Origin: Scatosoma sp002474405 | GTDB taxonomy: Bacteria > Bacillota > Clostridia > Christensenellales > Borkfalkiaceae | NCBI GenBank assembly: GCA_937892545.1 | Contig: CALAFO010000004.1 | Span: forward strand, 1 to 64,000 | Length of the DNA stretch: 64,000 nucleotides | Direction of reading: 5' to 3' | Part shown: piece by piece, positions 24,466 through 32,808 of the stretch | Numbering within the stretch: the stretch's first letter is position 1 | Layout: each line of letters starts with the position of its first letter | Notes under the pieces: model-generated | The model's input: only the letters and a program-made list of their open reading frames with translations | The model's database searches: none | What the model was told of the DNA's origin: nothing | Program-made: the position numbers and the translations under genes

Positions 24466-25347
24466 ATGTATTACGAAATCGAAAACGCCGAACTGAAAGT
24501 GGGCGTCGAAACGAAAGGCGCGCAGTTAAAAACCATCCGTTCGAAAAAGACGGACACGGAATATCTCTGGCAGGGCGACGAGGAATTCTGGAACGGCAGA
24601 GCATACAATCTGTTCCCCATCGTCGGCAGGGCGTACAAAAACAAGTACGATTACGAGGGAAAAACTTACGAAACGCGCCTGCACGGCATCGCGCGCGACA
24701 ACGAATTCGTTTTAGCCGACCGCACGGCAACAAAGCTTTCGTTTGCACTGATGTACACCGAAGCGACGCTGAAAATCTATCCGTGCAAATTTATCTTTTA
24801 CGTGATTTACGAAATTTTCGGGGCGAATTTAAAAGTTACCTACCGCGTACAAAATCTTGAACAGAAAGAAATCGCCTTCTGCCTCGGCGGGCACCCCGGC
24901 TTCAACGTGCCCTTCCATCCCTCCGGCGATTTCGAAGATTACTTCCTCGAATTTCCCGAAAAAACGGCAGTCAAACAGTGTCTGGTGGCGCCGTCGAAAC
25001 TGGTTTCCGGAGAAATCGTTCCCTTCGCTCTGCACGCGAACAACCGCATCCCCCTTACGCACGATCTCTTCAAAGACGACGCCTTGATTTTTGCAAATAC
25101 CTGCCGCGCCGTCTCGTTGAAACGCAAGCGTTCGAAGCGCTATTTAACGCTGCGCTATCCCGATTTCCGCTATCTCGGCGTATGGCATACGCCCGATAAA
25201 CCAGCGCCGTTCGTATGCCTCGAACCGTGGACGTCGCTGCCCGCCACGGAAGGAAAGCGCTACGAATTAACAACGAAAGACGACGCGCTGCATCTCGCCG
25301 CACAGTCCGCGTACGAAACGGCGTGGACGCTGGAACTGCACGAGTAA
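24466..25347 (+). CDS. Aldose 1-epimerase family protein (LacX-like)
   Basis: 293 aa from ATG 24466 behind ACGGAGG; an in-frame extension to 24358 is excluded because the promoter lies inside it. The galactose-mutarotase fold is visible: GAQLKTIRSKKTDTEYLWQGDEEFWNGRAYNLFPIVGRAYKNKY, LHGIARDNEF (first His) and CLGGHPGFNVPF (second His, catalytic pair), and a C-terminal Glu in FVCLEPWTSLPA acting as base. It is closest in style to the LacX/YphB branch that acts on unknown hexoses or hexose phosphates. Alone in its transcript, with its own promoter and terminator. It could feed the Leloir pathway genes galK/galT elsewhere in the window, but no linkage shows this. Confidence 0.9.
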   Translation: MYYEIENAELKVGVETKGAQLKTIRSKKTDTEYLWQGDEEFWNGRAYNLFPIVGRAYKNKYDYEGKTYETRLHGIARDNEFVLADRTATKLSFALMYTEATLKIYPCKFIFYVIYEIFGANLKVTYRVQNLEQKEIAFCLGGHPGFNVPFHPSGDFEDYFLEFPEKTAVKQCLVAPSKLVSGEIVPFALHANNRIPLTHDLFKDDALIFANTCRAVSLKRKRSKRYLTLRYPDFRYLGVWHTPDKPAPFVCLEPWTSLPATEGKRYELTTKDDALHLAAQSAYETAWTLELHE

Positions 25348-25392
25348 CCGAAAACCGAGCTTCTTCGCAAAATTATATCTAATGAAATGATG

Positions 25393-25430
25393 AACTCCCT
25401 TGCAACGCATTTCGTCGCAAGGGAGTTTTA
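25393..25430 (+). terminator. Intrinsic terminator after the epimerase gene
   Basis: AACTCCCTTGC (25393-25403) and GCAAGGGAGTT (25417-25427) form a perfect 11-bp stem with a 13-base loop, followed by TTTTA. Confidence 0.88.
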
Positions 25431-25490
25431 TTCGCGATAAAATTGTTTGCCTTCGTCAAGGCTTCCCCCGCTACAAAAGCGGAGTATTTT

Positions 25491-26885
25491 TTAAACTAGT
25501 TTGCGCCCCATCAGCACGCCCATCACCGACGCCATCATCAGACCTCTCGTCCAGCCGCTGGAATCGCCGAGGCAGTGCAGTCCGCGGATGTTCGTATTGA
25601 AATTCGTATCCATCTTGATGCGGTTGCTGTAAAACTTCAGTTCGGGCGAATACAGCAGCGTTTCCGCCGAAGCAAATCCCGGCAACACGTAATCTACCGA
25701 CTGCATGAAATTGATGATGTTAATCATCGTTCGATACGGCATCGCGGCGGTGATGTCGCCCGCCACCGCGTCTTTCAGCGTGGGGCGCACGTTCGAACGC
25801 GAAAGCTCTTTGTCCCACGTCCGCTTGCCGTCCAGAATATCGCCGAACCGCTGCACAAGGATATGCCCCGCGCCCAGCATGTTGGTCAGCTCGCCGATTT
25901 TCTGCGCGTACGCGATGGGCTGGTTGAACGGATACGAGAAATTATGCGAACACAGAATGGAAACGTTCGTATTCTCCGTCTTTAAATCTTTATACGAATG
26001 TCCGTTCACCACGGCAAGATTGTTATCGTAATTTTCCTGCGATACGAAGCCGCCGGGGTTCTGGCAGAACGTACGCACCTTGTTTTTGAAAGGTTTCGGG
26101 TAGCCGATCAGCTTGGACTCGTACAGAACCTTGTTCACCGTTTCCATCACTTCGTTTCTTACTTCCACGCGCACGCCGATATCCACCGTGGAAGGCACAT
26201 GCTCCACGCCGTAAATTTCGCAGATTTTTTCCAGCCATTCCGCGCCGCGTCTGCCCGTGGCAACCACCACGTCGTCGGCAAACACTTCCTGCGAATCTGT
26301 GCCGTTCCACTTTTCGATTTCCACGCCCTTGCACACGCCGTCGCCCATAATCAGCGTATTGCACTGATATTCGAACATAATTTCGACGCCGTGCTCCAGA
26401 AGGTAGCGTTCGATGGAAAGATAGATATTCTGCGCCTTTTCGGTACCCATATGACGGATGGGGCAGTCCACCAGCTTCAACCCCGCCTGAATCGTACGCT
26501 TTCTGATTTCTTTCACTTCTTCCGATACGTTCAAGCCTTCTATGTGTTCGTCCGCACCGAATTCGAGGTAAATTTTATCGGCGTAATTGATGGTTTCCTG
26601 CGCCAGTTCTTCGCCGATCAGAAGCGGCAGATCGCCGCCCACTTCCGCCGAAAGCGAAAGCTTGCCGTCCGAGAACGCGCCCGCGCCCGAAAATCCCGTG
26701 GTGATATGGCAGAACGGCTTGCAGTTCATGCACTTGCCCGTTACGTTTTTCGGGCATCTTCTGTTTTCCACGGATTTGCCCTTTTCTACGATAAGGATGC
26801 TTTTTTTACTGCCTTTGCGCAACATTTCCAGCGCGGTGAAAATCCCCGCGGGTCCTGCCCCGATGATGACGACGTCTTTTTTCAT
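25491..26885 (-). CDS. FAD-dependent dehydrogenase of the COG2509 type
   Basis: 464 aa. It has an N-terminal Rossmann FAD-binding motif VVIIGAGPAGIFTALEML with the acidic end IVEKG. A Cys-rich element CPKNVTGKCMNCKPFC (residues ~44-59) is typical of this family and could hold a cluster or be redox active. HITTGFSGAGAFSDGKLSL follows, then DVVVATGRRGAEWL as the second flavin-contact strand, and a C-terminal GDSSGWTRGLMMASVMGVLMGRKL. The reaction is not known for this family. The gene is alone; GGAGGCAGAACAGTT precedes ATG 26885. The 280-base gap to the next leftward gene upstream (27168 end) holds nothing I can name. Confidence 0.88.
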   Translation of the reverse strand: MKKDVVIIGAGPAGIFTALEMLRKGSKKSILIVEKGKSVENRRCPKNVTGKCMNCKPFCHITTGFSGAGAFSDGKLSLSAEVGGDLPLLIGEELAQETINYADKIYLEFGADEHIEGLNVSEEVKEIRKRTIQAGLKLVDCPIRHMGTEKAQNIYLSIERYLLEHGVEIMFEYQCNTLIMGDGVCKGVEIEKWNGTDSQEVFADDVVVATGRRGAEWLEKICEIYGVEHVPSTVDIGVRVEVRNEVMETVNKVLYESKLIGYPKPFKNKVRTFCQNPGGFVSQENYDNNLAVVNGHSYKDLKTENTNVSILCSHNFSYPFNQPIAYAQKIGELTNMLGAGHILVQRFGDILDGKRTWDKELSRSNVRPTLKDAVAGDITAAMPYRTMINIINFMQSVDYVLPGFASAETLLYSPELKFYSNRIKMDTNFNTNIRGLHCLGDSSGWTRGLMMASVMGVLMGRKLV

Positions 26886-27167
26886 AACTGTTCTGCCTCC
26901 GCGTACATAGCTTTTTTACTTTTTTCGTCGGTTTTTCTGCTTTTTTCGCCCGCGCCGCATCGAATCTCGTCCGGTTTAACGCGCTCGCCCGGCTCGAAAA
27001 CAATACAAAAGACCCGACTTTCGCATTATATCACGCTTTTCGGGTCTTGTCAAGGTTATTCGCCCTGTTTTCGGATTTTTCAGGCGGTTTTTCCGCAACG
27101 GACTTTCCCGTCGTTTCCGCGCCGTATCGTCCGCGCGGACGTTTTCCGCCCCAAGCGGCGGCAACGT

Positions 27168-27854
27168 TCACCGCGCCGTCTGTATGCCGGGCAAAACTTG
27201 TTCCGTTTCCGCAGCGGATTCTTCCGCGGAAGCGGCTGCAACCGCCGTCGGCAGGTTTTTCGCCGCCTCGCGCGCGGCACGCTTTTCGTTGTTTTTATAC
27301 AATACTTCCAGCTTATAGGAATTGTATCGCAGAATAAAATAGGAGGGCAGATTGCACAGCATATTGATAATCGCCACGGGCAACGCAAGCGAGAAAAGCA
27401 ACGCGCGCGGCGTTAACAAGCACAACACGGCAAACCCCGCAAACGCCGAAACGAAATGAATCACTTCGCCGTAGCACAGTTCCAGAAAATATTTTTCGAG
27501 ATAGGCATTGTCCTGCGGGCGCGCGATTTCGTTCTTCGAAAAGCCCGTAAACCTGCCCCATTCGGGAATTTTGTCTTTCCACTTGCGGATTTTAATCGTC
27601 TCGTAAAACTTCTTCTCGCCTGCGCCTACCGTAAACACCGCCTTCTTATGGTTGAACCACTTTCCGGGCAGCACACGGCGGATAAACAGCGCCAGAAGCG
27701 CATCGAAAGCAAGCGCAAGCGCCGCCGCGTAAAACGTACACAGCACGCCCGTGCCCAGCGATACGCCGATAACGCCGAACACTCCTTCGGAAAGAGCGGC
27801 GTTCAGTATGGCAAGCACCGTAACCGCCACGGAAATCACCCACACAAACAACAT
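27168..27854 (-). CDS. Membrane protein resembling CrtO-type glycosyl-carotenoid acyltransferase
   Basis: 228 aa with four likely membrane spans (residues ~3-25, 33-55, 120-142, 148-170). The middle cytoplasmic stretch KIRKWKDKIPEWGRFTGFSKNEIARPQDNAYLEKYFLE matches my memory of the CrtO-type acyltransferase family (W.D..P..G.....K). That family acylates a glycosylated lipid in staphyloxanthin synthesis, though most clostridial relatives make no carotenoid. It overlaps the PlsC-like acyltransferase gene by 19 bases, and a GT8 glycosyltransferase precedes that. Inference: the trio may glycosylate and acylate a membrane lipid. The Ala/Glu-rich C-terminal tail is not conserved. Confidence 0.6.
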   Translation of the reverse strand: MLFVWVISVAVTVLAILNAALSEGVFGVIGVSLGTGVLCTFYAAALALAFDALLALFIRRVLPGKWFNHKKAVFTVGAGEKKFYETIKIRKWKDKIPEWGRFTGFSKNEIARPQDNAYLEKYFLELCYGEVIHFVSAFAGFAVLCLLTPRALLFSLALPVAIINMLCNLPSYFILRYNSYKLEVLYKNNEKRAAREAAKNLPTAVAAASAEESAAETEQVLPGIQTAR

Positions 27855-28738
27855 TTATCTTCGTCTCCTCCCGTCTTTGTTTCTTCCGCGCTTTCTTCTT
27901 CGAGGTAGGCAAGCGGAACGCCGTACACCTCTTCGTATTTCGCCTTATACAGCGCAAACGTATCCTCTTTCATTTTTTCCGCCGCCTGCTTTTCGTTCAG
28001 CGTTTTATCCGGGTATACGGGCGGCATCACGTGCAGCGTATAATGCTGCAGCGGATAGTTGTGCTCGTCCAGTTTCGTCTCGTCGTCTTTCATCGTAACG
28101 AACGTCGGCAGAACAGGCACGCCCGCGCGCACCGCAATTTTGAACGCGCCGATTTTAAACGGACGGGGCTTTCTGTAATTCCACCACATGCCCTGCTCCG
28201 GGTAAATGAGCACCGTTTCGCCGCGCCGCAGCAGCGTATCCGTAGCGGACATAAAATTCACCATCGTGCGGCGGTTGGATGAAAGCGGCAGCGTATTGCA
28301 GTTGCGAAACAAAAAGGCGAACAACCCGCTGAACCCCGTGTAATTTCCCTCGCGGATGACTTTATACAGCCGCTTCTTTTTCAGACTTTTTTGTATGCAA
28401 TGATACAAAATATAGTTATCGGGAATACCGAAATGGTTGCAGGTGATCACCGCGCCCGTGTCTTTAAGCAGACGGAGATTTTCTCCGCCCTCCATGCCGT
28501 CAATCACCACGGCGCCTTCTTTAATCATCTTTTCGAAGAACTTTCTGCCCATCTTGTTGGCAATCGCCGTTTTGATTTTGCTGGAAAGCTTCTTCCCCAG
28601 ATAATCCACGTCCTCCGGGCGCAGTTCGGGCGCGGGCGGATCGTTTTCCACGTCTTTATCGAACCACCCCTTGCGCTCGTACTCGTCGATTTTTCTCAAA
28701 ACCTCTTTTCTGTCCTCGGATACTATCGAAAGATCCAT
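27836..28738 (-). CDS. PlsC-like 1-acyl-glycerol-3-phosphate acyltransferase
   Basis: 300 aa. The acyltransferase catalytic motif is N-H-x4-D at NHFGIPD (101-107), followed by block II/III-type sequence (NCNTLPLSSNRRTMVNFM) and the substrate-binding block VLIYPEQGMWWNYRKPRPFKIGAFKIAVRAGVPVLP. Family role: transfers fatty acyl groups to lysophosphatidate or a related glycerol or glycosyl lipid. An N-terminal helical extension of ~90 residues (ERKGWFDKDVENDPPAP) is common in clostridial relatives. AAAGGCGGCAGACAA precedes ATG 28738. Same strand as GT8 (24-base gap) and overlapping the CrtO-like gene, so co-transcribed. Confidence 0.88.
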   Translation of the reverse strand: MDLSIVSEDRKEVLRKIDEYERKGWFDKDVENDPPAPELRPEDVDYLGKKLSSKIKTAIANKMGRKFFEKMIKEGAVVIDGMEGGENLRLLKDTGAVITCNHFGIPDNYILYHCIQKSLKKKRLYKVIREGNYTGFSGLFAFLFRNCNTLPLSSNRRTMVNFMSATDTLLRRGETVLIYPEQGMWWNYRKPRPFKIGAFKIAVRAGVPVLPTFVTMKDDETKLDEHNYPLQHYTLHVMPPVYPDKTLNEKQAAEKMKEDTFALYKAKYEEVYGVPLAYLEEESAEETKTGGDEDKCCLCG

Positions 28739-28762
28739 TTGTCTGCCGCCTTTTATCGTATT

Positions 28763-29713
28763 TTATGCGTTTTTAACGTACTTTTTAAAATAATTCTCTT
28801 CGTTTGCGATTTCCTTTTCGCAAAGCGCCATCAGCCCCGCCTCGCACGCGGCGTCGTTTTGCTTTTCCTCTTCGCTGTAATCGCGGAGGAAGCCCTTCAG
28901 AAGCTCGTAAAATTCCGTTTTTTCTGCATTTTCCCAGAAATATTCTTTGTACAAAATATTATCGTAATGCCACGGCTTCATCGTAAGGTTATAATGAATG
29001 ATTTTCGGATCTTTCAGCCGTTGCGTCTCGCCGCCCACGGGCATCGCGTTCCACTCGTCGGCAAGAAATTTTACTCTGCCCTTGCAAATCACGTTCAGAT
29101 AATCCTGATCCTGCGCCACGATGAATTTGTATTTTTTCAGCAGCGCGGAAAATTTGCCGTAAAAATCTTCGTCTCTCAACGCCTTTAAATTTAAGAGCAA
29201 AGCGCCAGCGTTGAAATAGTTTTCCGCGTCGATGCCAAGCACGTGCTTCGTATATTCCTTGAATACGGGCACCGCTCCCACGGCGCCGTCGGGCACGCCC
29301 GCCACGTAGTTATCGCCGAGCTCAATATCGAAATAATCCGCCAGATCGCACCGCACCGCAATGTCGCCGTCCAGATAAATCGCCTTGTCGTATTCGGGGA
29401 ACATCACCGCAATGAAAATACGGAAATAAGTCGCGCACGAATAATAATCGCGCAGGTGCAATTCATCGGAAAGCACCGCCAGACGATCGGTAACGTCCAC
29501 AAAATTCACTTTGAAATTTTCGCTTTCGAATTTCTTGATTTTATCGCTTCCGTCGTCGCTCACGCCCGCGTGCAACACGTAAATTCTGTATTCGTTTTCG
29601 GGAGACGCGTGTTCTTTGATCGATTGTAGCGTTACCGCCAGAAAAGGAACGTATTTATCGTCCGCCGCAAAAAATACGGGAATAATTTTCTTCTCTTTTT
29701 TTTCGTTAGTCAT
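28763..29713 (-). CDS. Glycosyltransferase family 8
   Basis: 316 aa. The GT8 fold is clear: VFFAADDKYVPFLAVTLQSIKEHA, then AIYLDGDIAV (the D-x-D metal motif), a conserved NAGALLLNLKALR, and DQDYLNVICKGRVKFLADEWN, ending in IIHYNLTMKPWHY (the HxxxxKPW motif). Retaining enzyme using UDP-glucose or UDP-galactose. In Gram-positives GT8 enzymes work on cell-surface glycans or glycolipids. It leads the GT8-PlsC-CrtO-like set. Confidence 0.92.
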   Translation of the reverse strand: MTNEKKEKKIIPVFFAADDKYVPFLAVTLQSIKEHASPENEYRIYVLHAGVSDDGSDKIKKFESENFKVNFVDVTDRLAVLSDELHLRDYYSCATYFRIFIAVMFPEYDKAIYLDGDIAVRCDLADYFDIELGDNYVAGVPDGAVGAVPVFKEYTKHVLGIDAENYFNAGALLLNLKALRDEDFYGKFSALLKKYKFIVAQDQDYLNVICKGRVKFLADEWNAMPVGGETQRLKDPKIIHYNLTMKPWHYDNILYKEYFWENAEKTEFYELLKGFLRDYSEEEKQNDAACEAGLMALCEKEIANEENYFKKYVKNA

Positions 29714-29883
29714 TGTTTTTAAACCTCATTGTATTCGTATCGATTCGGAAAGCTCGGTTGCGCGTTTTATCCGGATTTTTATTTTTTCCGCGCCTTCGCC
29801 TCTTCCGTTATCTATTTTAATACATGCGGCAAAAAAAGACAACCTACTGTGCACGTCCTTTTCTCTACTAAAAATTTCGCGTC

Positions 29884-29898
29884 TCTACTCACGGTAGA
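29884..29898. repeat. Palindrome TCTAC-N5-GTAGA, copy 1
   Basis: This sequence and its sister at 30048-30062 share the context GCGT-n-TCTACY-nnn-GGTAGAAT followed by a T-rich stretch. The shared flanks suggest a true repeated site (operator or small mobile hairpin) rather than two chance palindromes. It lies ~45 bases upstream of the candidate GT8 promoter. Confidence 0.5.
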
Positions 29899-30012
29899 AT
29901 TACTGTTTTTTATCAAAAACAAGCCGTTTTTTCGCATTTTTACGGCAAATTTCGTCCGTTTTTCTTTTTGCCGAAAAAACTACCGCTTATCGAAAAGACA
30001 TCATAAAAAAGA

Positions 30013-30043
30013 AAAACTCTCCGCCCGAAAGAGTCTTTTTTTG
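30013..30043 (-). terminator. Intrinsic terminator of cwlD, probably bidirectional
   Basis: ACTCT and AGAGT arms flank a 9-base loop; A- and T-runs extend pairing on both sides. Read leftward the hairpin is followed by TTTTTCTTTTTTA. Confidence 0.7.
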
Positions 30044-30047
30044 CGTA

Positions 30048-30062
30048 TCTACCATGGGTAGA
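30048..30062. repeat. Palindrome TCTACC-atg-GGTAGA, copy 2
   Basis: Six-bp perfect arms around ATG; same flanks as the copy at 29884-29898. It lies between the cwlD stop and the terminator. Confidence 0.5.
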
Positions 30063-30119
30063 ATGTGATTTTTTCCAATATCGCCGCCGTTTTAATCCGA
30101 AAGCAGCCGTGCGGCGCCC

Positions 30120-30851
30120 TTATGCCGATTCTCCGTTTTGCGCAAAATAAGCGATTACCCCGTTTACGATTGCGCCGGCAAGCTCCTTTTTAAATTCGTC
30201 GGAAGTTAAAAGCGCTTCGTCTTTCGAGTTGGAAAGAAATCCGCATTCCACCAGCGCCGAAGGATATTCGCTGCAGGAAAGCATGAAAAAATCGCCCGTG
30301 GCTTTCGTGCGTTTCGGCACGCCTCTGCCGCCGTAAAGTTTATTGAACGAAATCTGCAACGCTTCGGCGAGATTCGCTCCTTCTTCGCTGCCTTTCAGAT
30401 AAAACGCCTGCCCCCCGCGCGAAAACGAAGAGGGATAATAATTCTGATGTATCGAAATCACGGCGGCGGGGCGCGCTTCGTAAATAATTTCGCGGCGTTT
30501 TTGCATATCGCGTTTTTTAAACCCTTTCGCAGTGGTGCCGTACAGTCCTTCCGCCGTCTTTCTCGTCAGCACGACTTCGAACCCCGCCTCGCGGAATTTT
30601 TCCGCCGTCAGATACGTGATTTCCAGATTCAGCTCGCTCTCCTTCACGCCCGTTGTTTTTCCCGTAACACCGCCGTCTATTCCGCCGTGCCCCGCGTCCA
30701 GCACGATTTTTGCGTTCGTTACCGCCATCGCCGCCGCAGGGGCAACAAGATTGTGCAGACAAAGATAAAACGCGGCGATTTCCAGCAGGACAAGCGCCGC
30801 GCACAGGACAGAATAAAATTTTTTACGATTGCTTCCCGTCTTTCGCGTCAT
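30120..30851 (-). CDS. cwlD: N-acetylmuramoyl-L-alanine amidase, CwlD type
   Basis: 243 aa. One N-terminal membrane anchor or signal (residues ~14-40) is followed by an Amidase_3 domain: IVLDAGHGGIDGGV (zinc His), KESELNLEITYLTAEKFREAGFEVVLTR (zinc Glu), SIHQNYYPS (second His) and VECGFLSNSKDEALLTSDEFK (catalytic Glu). CwlD trims peptide stems from spore cortex peptidoglycan to allow muramic-lactam formation, so its presence hints at a sporulating ancestor. Other amidases share the domain, so the symbol is likely rather than certain. It is 29 bases after the DeoC-like gene, same strand. Confidence 0.85.
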   Translation of the reverse strand: MTRKTGSNRKKFYSVLCAALVLLEIAAFYLCLHNLVAPAAAMAVTNAKIVLDAGHGGIDGGVTGKTTGVKESELNLEITYLTAEKFREAGFEVVLTRKTAEGLYGTTAKGFKKRDMQKRREIIYEARPAAVISIHQNYYPSSFSRGGQAFYLKGSEEGANLAEALQISFNKLYGGRGVPKRTKATGDFFMLSCSEYPSALVECGFLSNSKDEALLTSDEFKKELAGAIVNGVIAYFAQNGESA

Positions 30852-30880
30852 ACCCTATCGTATGCGCCGGCAAGCGCCGT

Positions 30881-31882
30881 TTATACGTTTTCCGGCGTTT
30901 TCGCGTCGGTTTTTTCCTGCGATTTTACCGAAAAGTTTTCCGAAAGTTTTTCGGCGTCGGCACTCTGCTTTTCCGCTTCCTTTCCCGCCTTTTCCCTTTC
31001 GAGCGCTTCCCGCGCCGCTTCCGCAAAAAACGAACCGTCCGCCGCCGGCACCGCAAACGAACAATTTTCCGCTTCCGCCAGAAGCTCCGCACGGATTTTC
31101 CCGCACGCGCCCGCGCTCACCGCAATGCTTTCCGCACCCGCGGCAATCATCGTTTTAAAATCGGCTGCCGTCTCCACACCCGTAACTTCCAGCATACAGG
31201 TATCTTTTAAAAACGTGCGCAGTTCCGCCGCCCCCGCGAAAAACGGCACCGACAAATACTTCGCGCCGTAATCCGCCGCAAGCCCGGCGATTTTCTTCCA
31301 CGCCGTTTTTTCCGTGCTTGCGGCAACATTTTCGGGCAACGCCACGGTAACGGGGCGCTTTTTCACCGCCTTGCACACCTTTTTAATCTCCCGCTTCGTT
31401 TCGCCCGTTTTTCCCGTCTGCACCGCGGAGGGCGATAAAATCAGCGTGATTCTCCCCGCGCCGTCGCGCAAAGCCCGCTTCGCTTCGTACCGTTTCACCC
31501 GCCACGAAGTTTCGCCGTTGCCGCCCACAATCGCGTCTGCCGCAGCTCCTCCCGCCAGCGCGTTTCTCGCCGCCGCCACCTTGTTCGGAGGAACGCGCAA
31601 AGCAAGCGATTTCACGCCGCGCGCCGCCTCGGCGCACTTCGAAATTTCCGCCGCGGAAAGTTCTTCGGGCGGCAGAATCACCGTCTTTTTCAACGCCGCC
31701 AGCACCTCGTCCACACGCTTTTTGCGTTTGAAAACGCAATATTCTTCCGCTTCCGCCGGCGAAAGCACGATGCTTGCGCCCGTAAAAGCCGTGCCGCGAG
31801 CCCCCGCCGCCGTTGCCGAAGCCGTCCTTGTGCCCGCCGTTTTTTCCTCCGCCGCTCCCGCGGTTTTTAATAAATTTTCCAT
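30881..31882 (-). CDS. DeoC-fold protein apparently lacking catalytic residues
   Basis: 333 aa from ATG 31882 (an in-frame TTG at 31933 is also open but has no ribosome site). Residues ~55-290 follow the deoxyribose-phosphate aldolase pattern in order: KKRVDEVLAALK, ILPPEELSAAEISKCAEAARGVKSLALRVPPNKVAAARNAL, KRYEAKRALRDGAGRITLIL, REIKKVCKAVKKRPVTVALPE, LAADYGAKYLSVPF, LEVTGVETAADFKTMIAAGAESIAVSAG. Where DeoC has its catalytic Asp (E-I-D-M-V) this has ITLIL. Where the Schiff-base Lys lies in the F-V-K-T-S-T-G strand it has YLSVPFFAG. The second Lys (V-K-A-S-G-G) is replaced by LEVTGVE. The TIM-barrel is therefore probably kept for another role. A low-complexity Ala/Glu/Lys tail follows (291-333). 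First gene of a pair with cwlD. Confidence 0.65.
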   Translation of the reverse strand: MENLLKTAGAAEEKTAGTRTASATAAGARGTAFTGASIVLSPAEAEEYCVFKRKKRVDEVLAALKKTVILPPEELSAAEISKCAEAARGVKSLALRVPPNKVAAARNALAGGAAADAIVGGNGETSWRVKRYEAKRALRDGAGRITLILSPSAVQTGKTGETKREIKKVCKAVKKRPVTVALPENVAASTEKTAWKKIAGLAADYGAKYLSVPFFAGAAELRTFLKDTCMLEVTGVETAADFKTMIAAGAESIAVSAGACGKIRAELLAEAENCSFAVPAADGSFFAEAAREALEREKAGKEAEKQSADAEKLSENFSVKSQEKTDAKTPENV

Positions 31883-31954
31883 ATCGACCTGATTATGCGG
31901 CAAAATCCGCGCGGTTATTCCTTTTTTTGCCAAATTGTGAAAAAACTTTTGCGT

Positions 31955-31969
31955 TACAATGGTGCCATG
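31955..31969 (+). promoter_or_regulatory. -10 box immediately before a start codon: possible leaderless transcript
   Basis: TACAAT (31955-31960) lies six bases before ATG 31967, so the normal start point (+7 from the end of the -10) would be the A of the start codon. There is no Shine-Dalgarno upstream of this ATG. The -35 region is weak. Confidence 0.4.
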
Positions 31970-32287
31970 GCACGTTACGATTTTCGCTTATACTTTTGTA
32001 TTTCTGCAACGCAAAGCAATCTCGCGCTCGGTTTCTGGGCGATGGCGGGCTTGTTCTGCGCATGTTTTTTTCTGATTCACCTGTTCCGCTGGGCCGCGGC
32101 GTACTTTTTAGCATACAAACGCGGCACAAAACGGCAGTCCCCGCCGCCCGCGCCGCCGCAGAAACCGCCCGAAAAGAAGCCCCGCCCCGCCGAAAAACAG
32201 CCCGAAAAAATTTATTATATCGTAGAAAAAAAGAAAAAGCGGGAAAGTCCGAAATACTCCGAGCCGAAAGAATTCCGCTTCAAGTAA
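31967..32287 (+). CDS. Small membrane protein with Pro/Lys-rich cytoplasmic tail, unknown function
   Basis: 106 aa from ATG 31967. One hydrophobic segment (LALGFWAMAGLFCACFFLIHLF, residues ~16-37) is followed by a basic, proline-rich tail (PPPAPPQKPPEKKP). The distinctive ending KIYYIVEKKKKR...YSEPKEFRFK looks conserved, not random, and I believe similar endings occur in relatives. It is a single-pass membrane protein, perhaps binding a partner through the last 25 residues. An upstream in-frame start (31895) lies inside the DeoC-like gene's 5' end and is less likely. Divergent from the DeoC-like gene, convergent with rsfS. Confidence 0.6.
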   Translation: MARYDFRLYFCISATQSNLALGFWAMAGLFCACFFLIHLFRWAAAYFLAYKRGTKRQSPPPAPPQKPPEKKPRPAEKQPEKIYYIVEKKKKRESPKYSEPKEFRFK

Positions 32288-32400
32288 TTTCGTCTTTTCC
32301 GCCGGCGCGCAGCCCAGTTTTCGCCGCGTCGCCTGTTTGCGACAGTCCGTTTACGACAGTCTTATCACAACAGCCTGTTTACGGCAACTGTATCGCGTGC

Positions 32401-32784
32401 TTAATCTTCGTATTTTTCAAGATTTCCGCCGTCCGCCCACAGCCGTTCGAGGTGGTAAAACAGCCGCGTTTCGTCCTGCATGATATGCACGATCACGTCG
32501 CCGTAATCGAGTACCGACCATCTTCCGTCGCGCATACCTTCTTCGCGCACCGGCGAAAGCGAAAATTGCTTTTCCATCTGTTCTTCCACATACTCGCCCA
32601 TCGCGCGCACCTGCGTGGAAGAAGTTCCGCTTGCAATTACGAAATAATCGCACAGCGACGATTTTTCGCGCACATACACCGTGGCGATATCTTTCGCCTT
32701 TTTTGCGGAGAGCGCCCCGCAGATTGCCTGCGCAAGTTCTTTGCTGGTGGCTTCGTTCGCGTTTTTCTTTTCTTCGTTTTCCAT
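32401..32784 (-). CDS. rsfS: Ribosomal silencing factor RsfS
   Basis: 127 aa. The RsfS/Iojap domain covers residues 15-122: ALSAKKAKDIATVYVREKSSLCDYFVIASGTSSTQVRAMGEYVEE, then EGMRDGRWSVLDYGDVIVHIMQDETRLFYHLERLWAD. RsfS binds ribosomal protein L14 and blocks subunit joining when nutrients are short. It lies 24 bases after nadD-yqeK; the nadD-yqeK-rsfS order is standard in Firmicutes. Confidence 0.96.
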   Translation of the reverse strand: MENEEKKNANEATSKELAQAICGALSAKKAKDIATVYVREKSSLCDYFVIASGTSSTQVRAMGEYVEEQMEKQFSLSPVREEGMRDGRWSVLDYGDVIVHIMQDETRLFYHLERLWADGGNLEKYED

Positions 32785-32808
32785 ATCCGTAGCTCCTGTT
32801 TGTTGTTT

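Larger units (their letters stand above)
29714..30119. other. Intergenic region with paired palindromes and terminator
   Basis: 406 bases separate CwlD from GT8. It contains a possible leftward promoter TTGTCT-17-TAAAAT (near 29,814-29,842), two similar palindromes (29884-29898 and 30048-30062) and the cwlD terminator (30013-30043). No open frame here looks coding. Confidence 0.6.
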
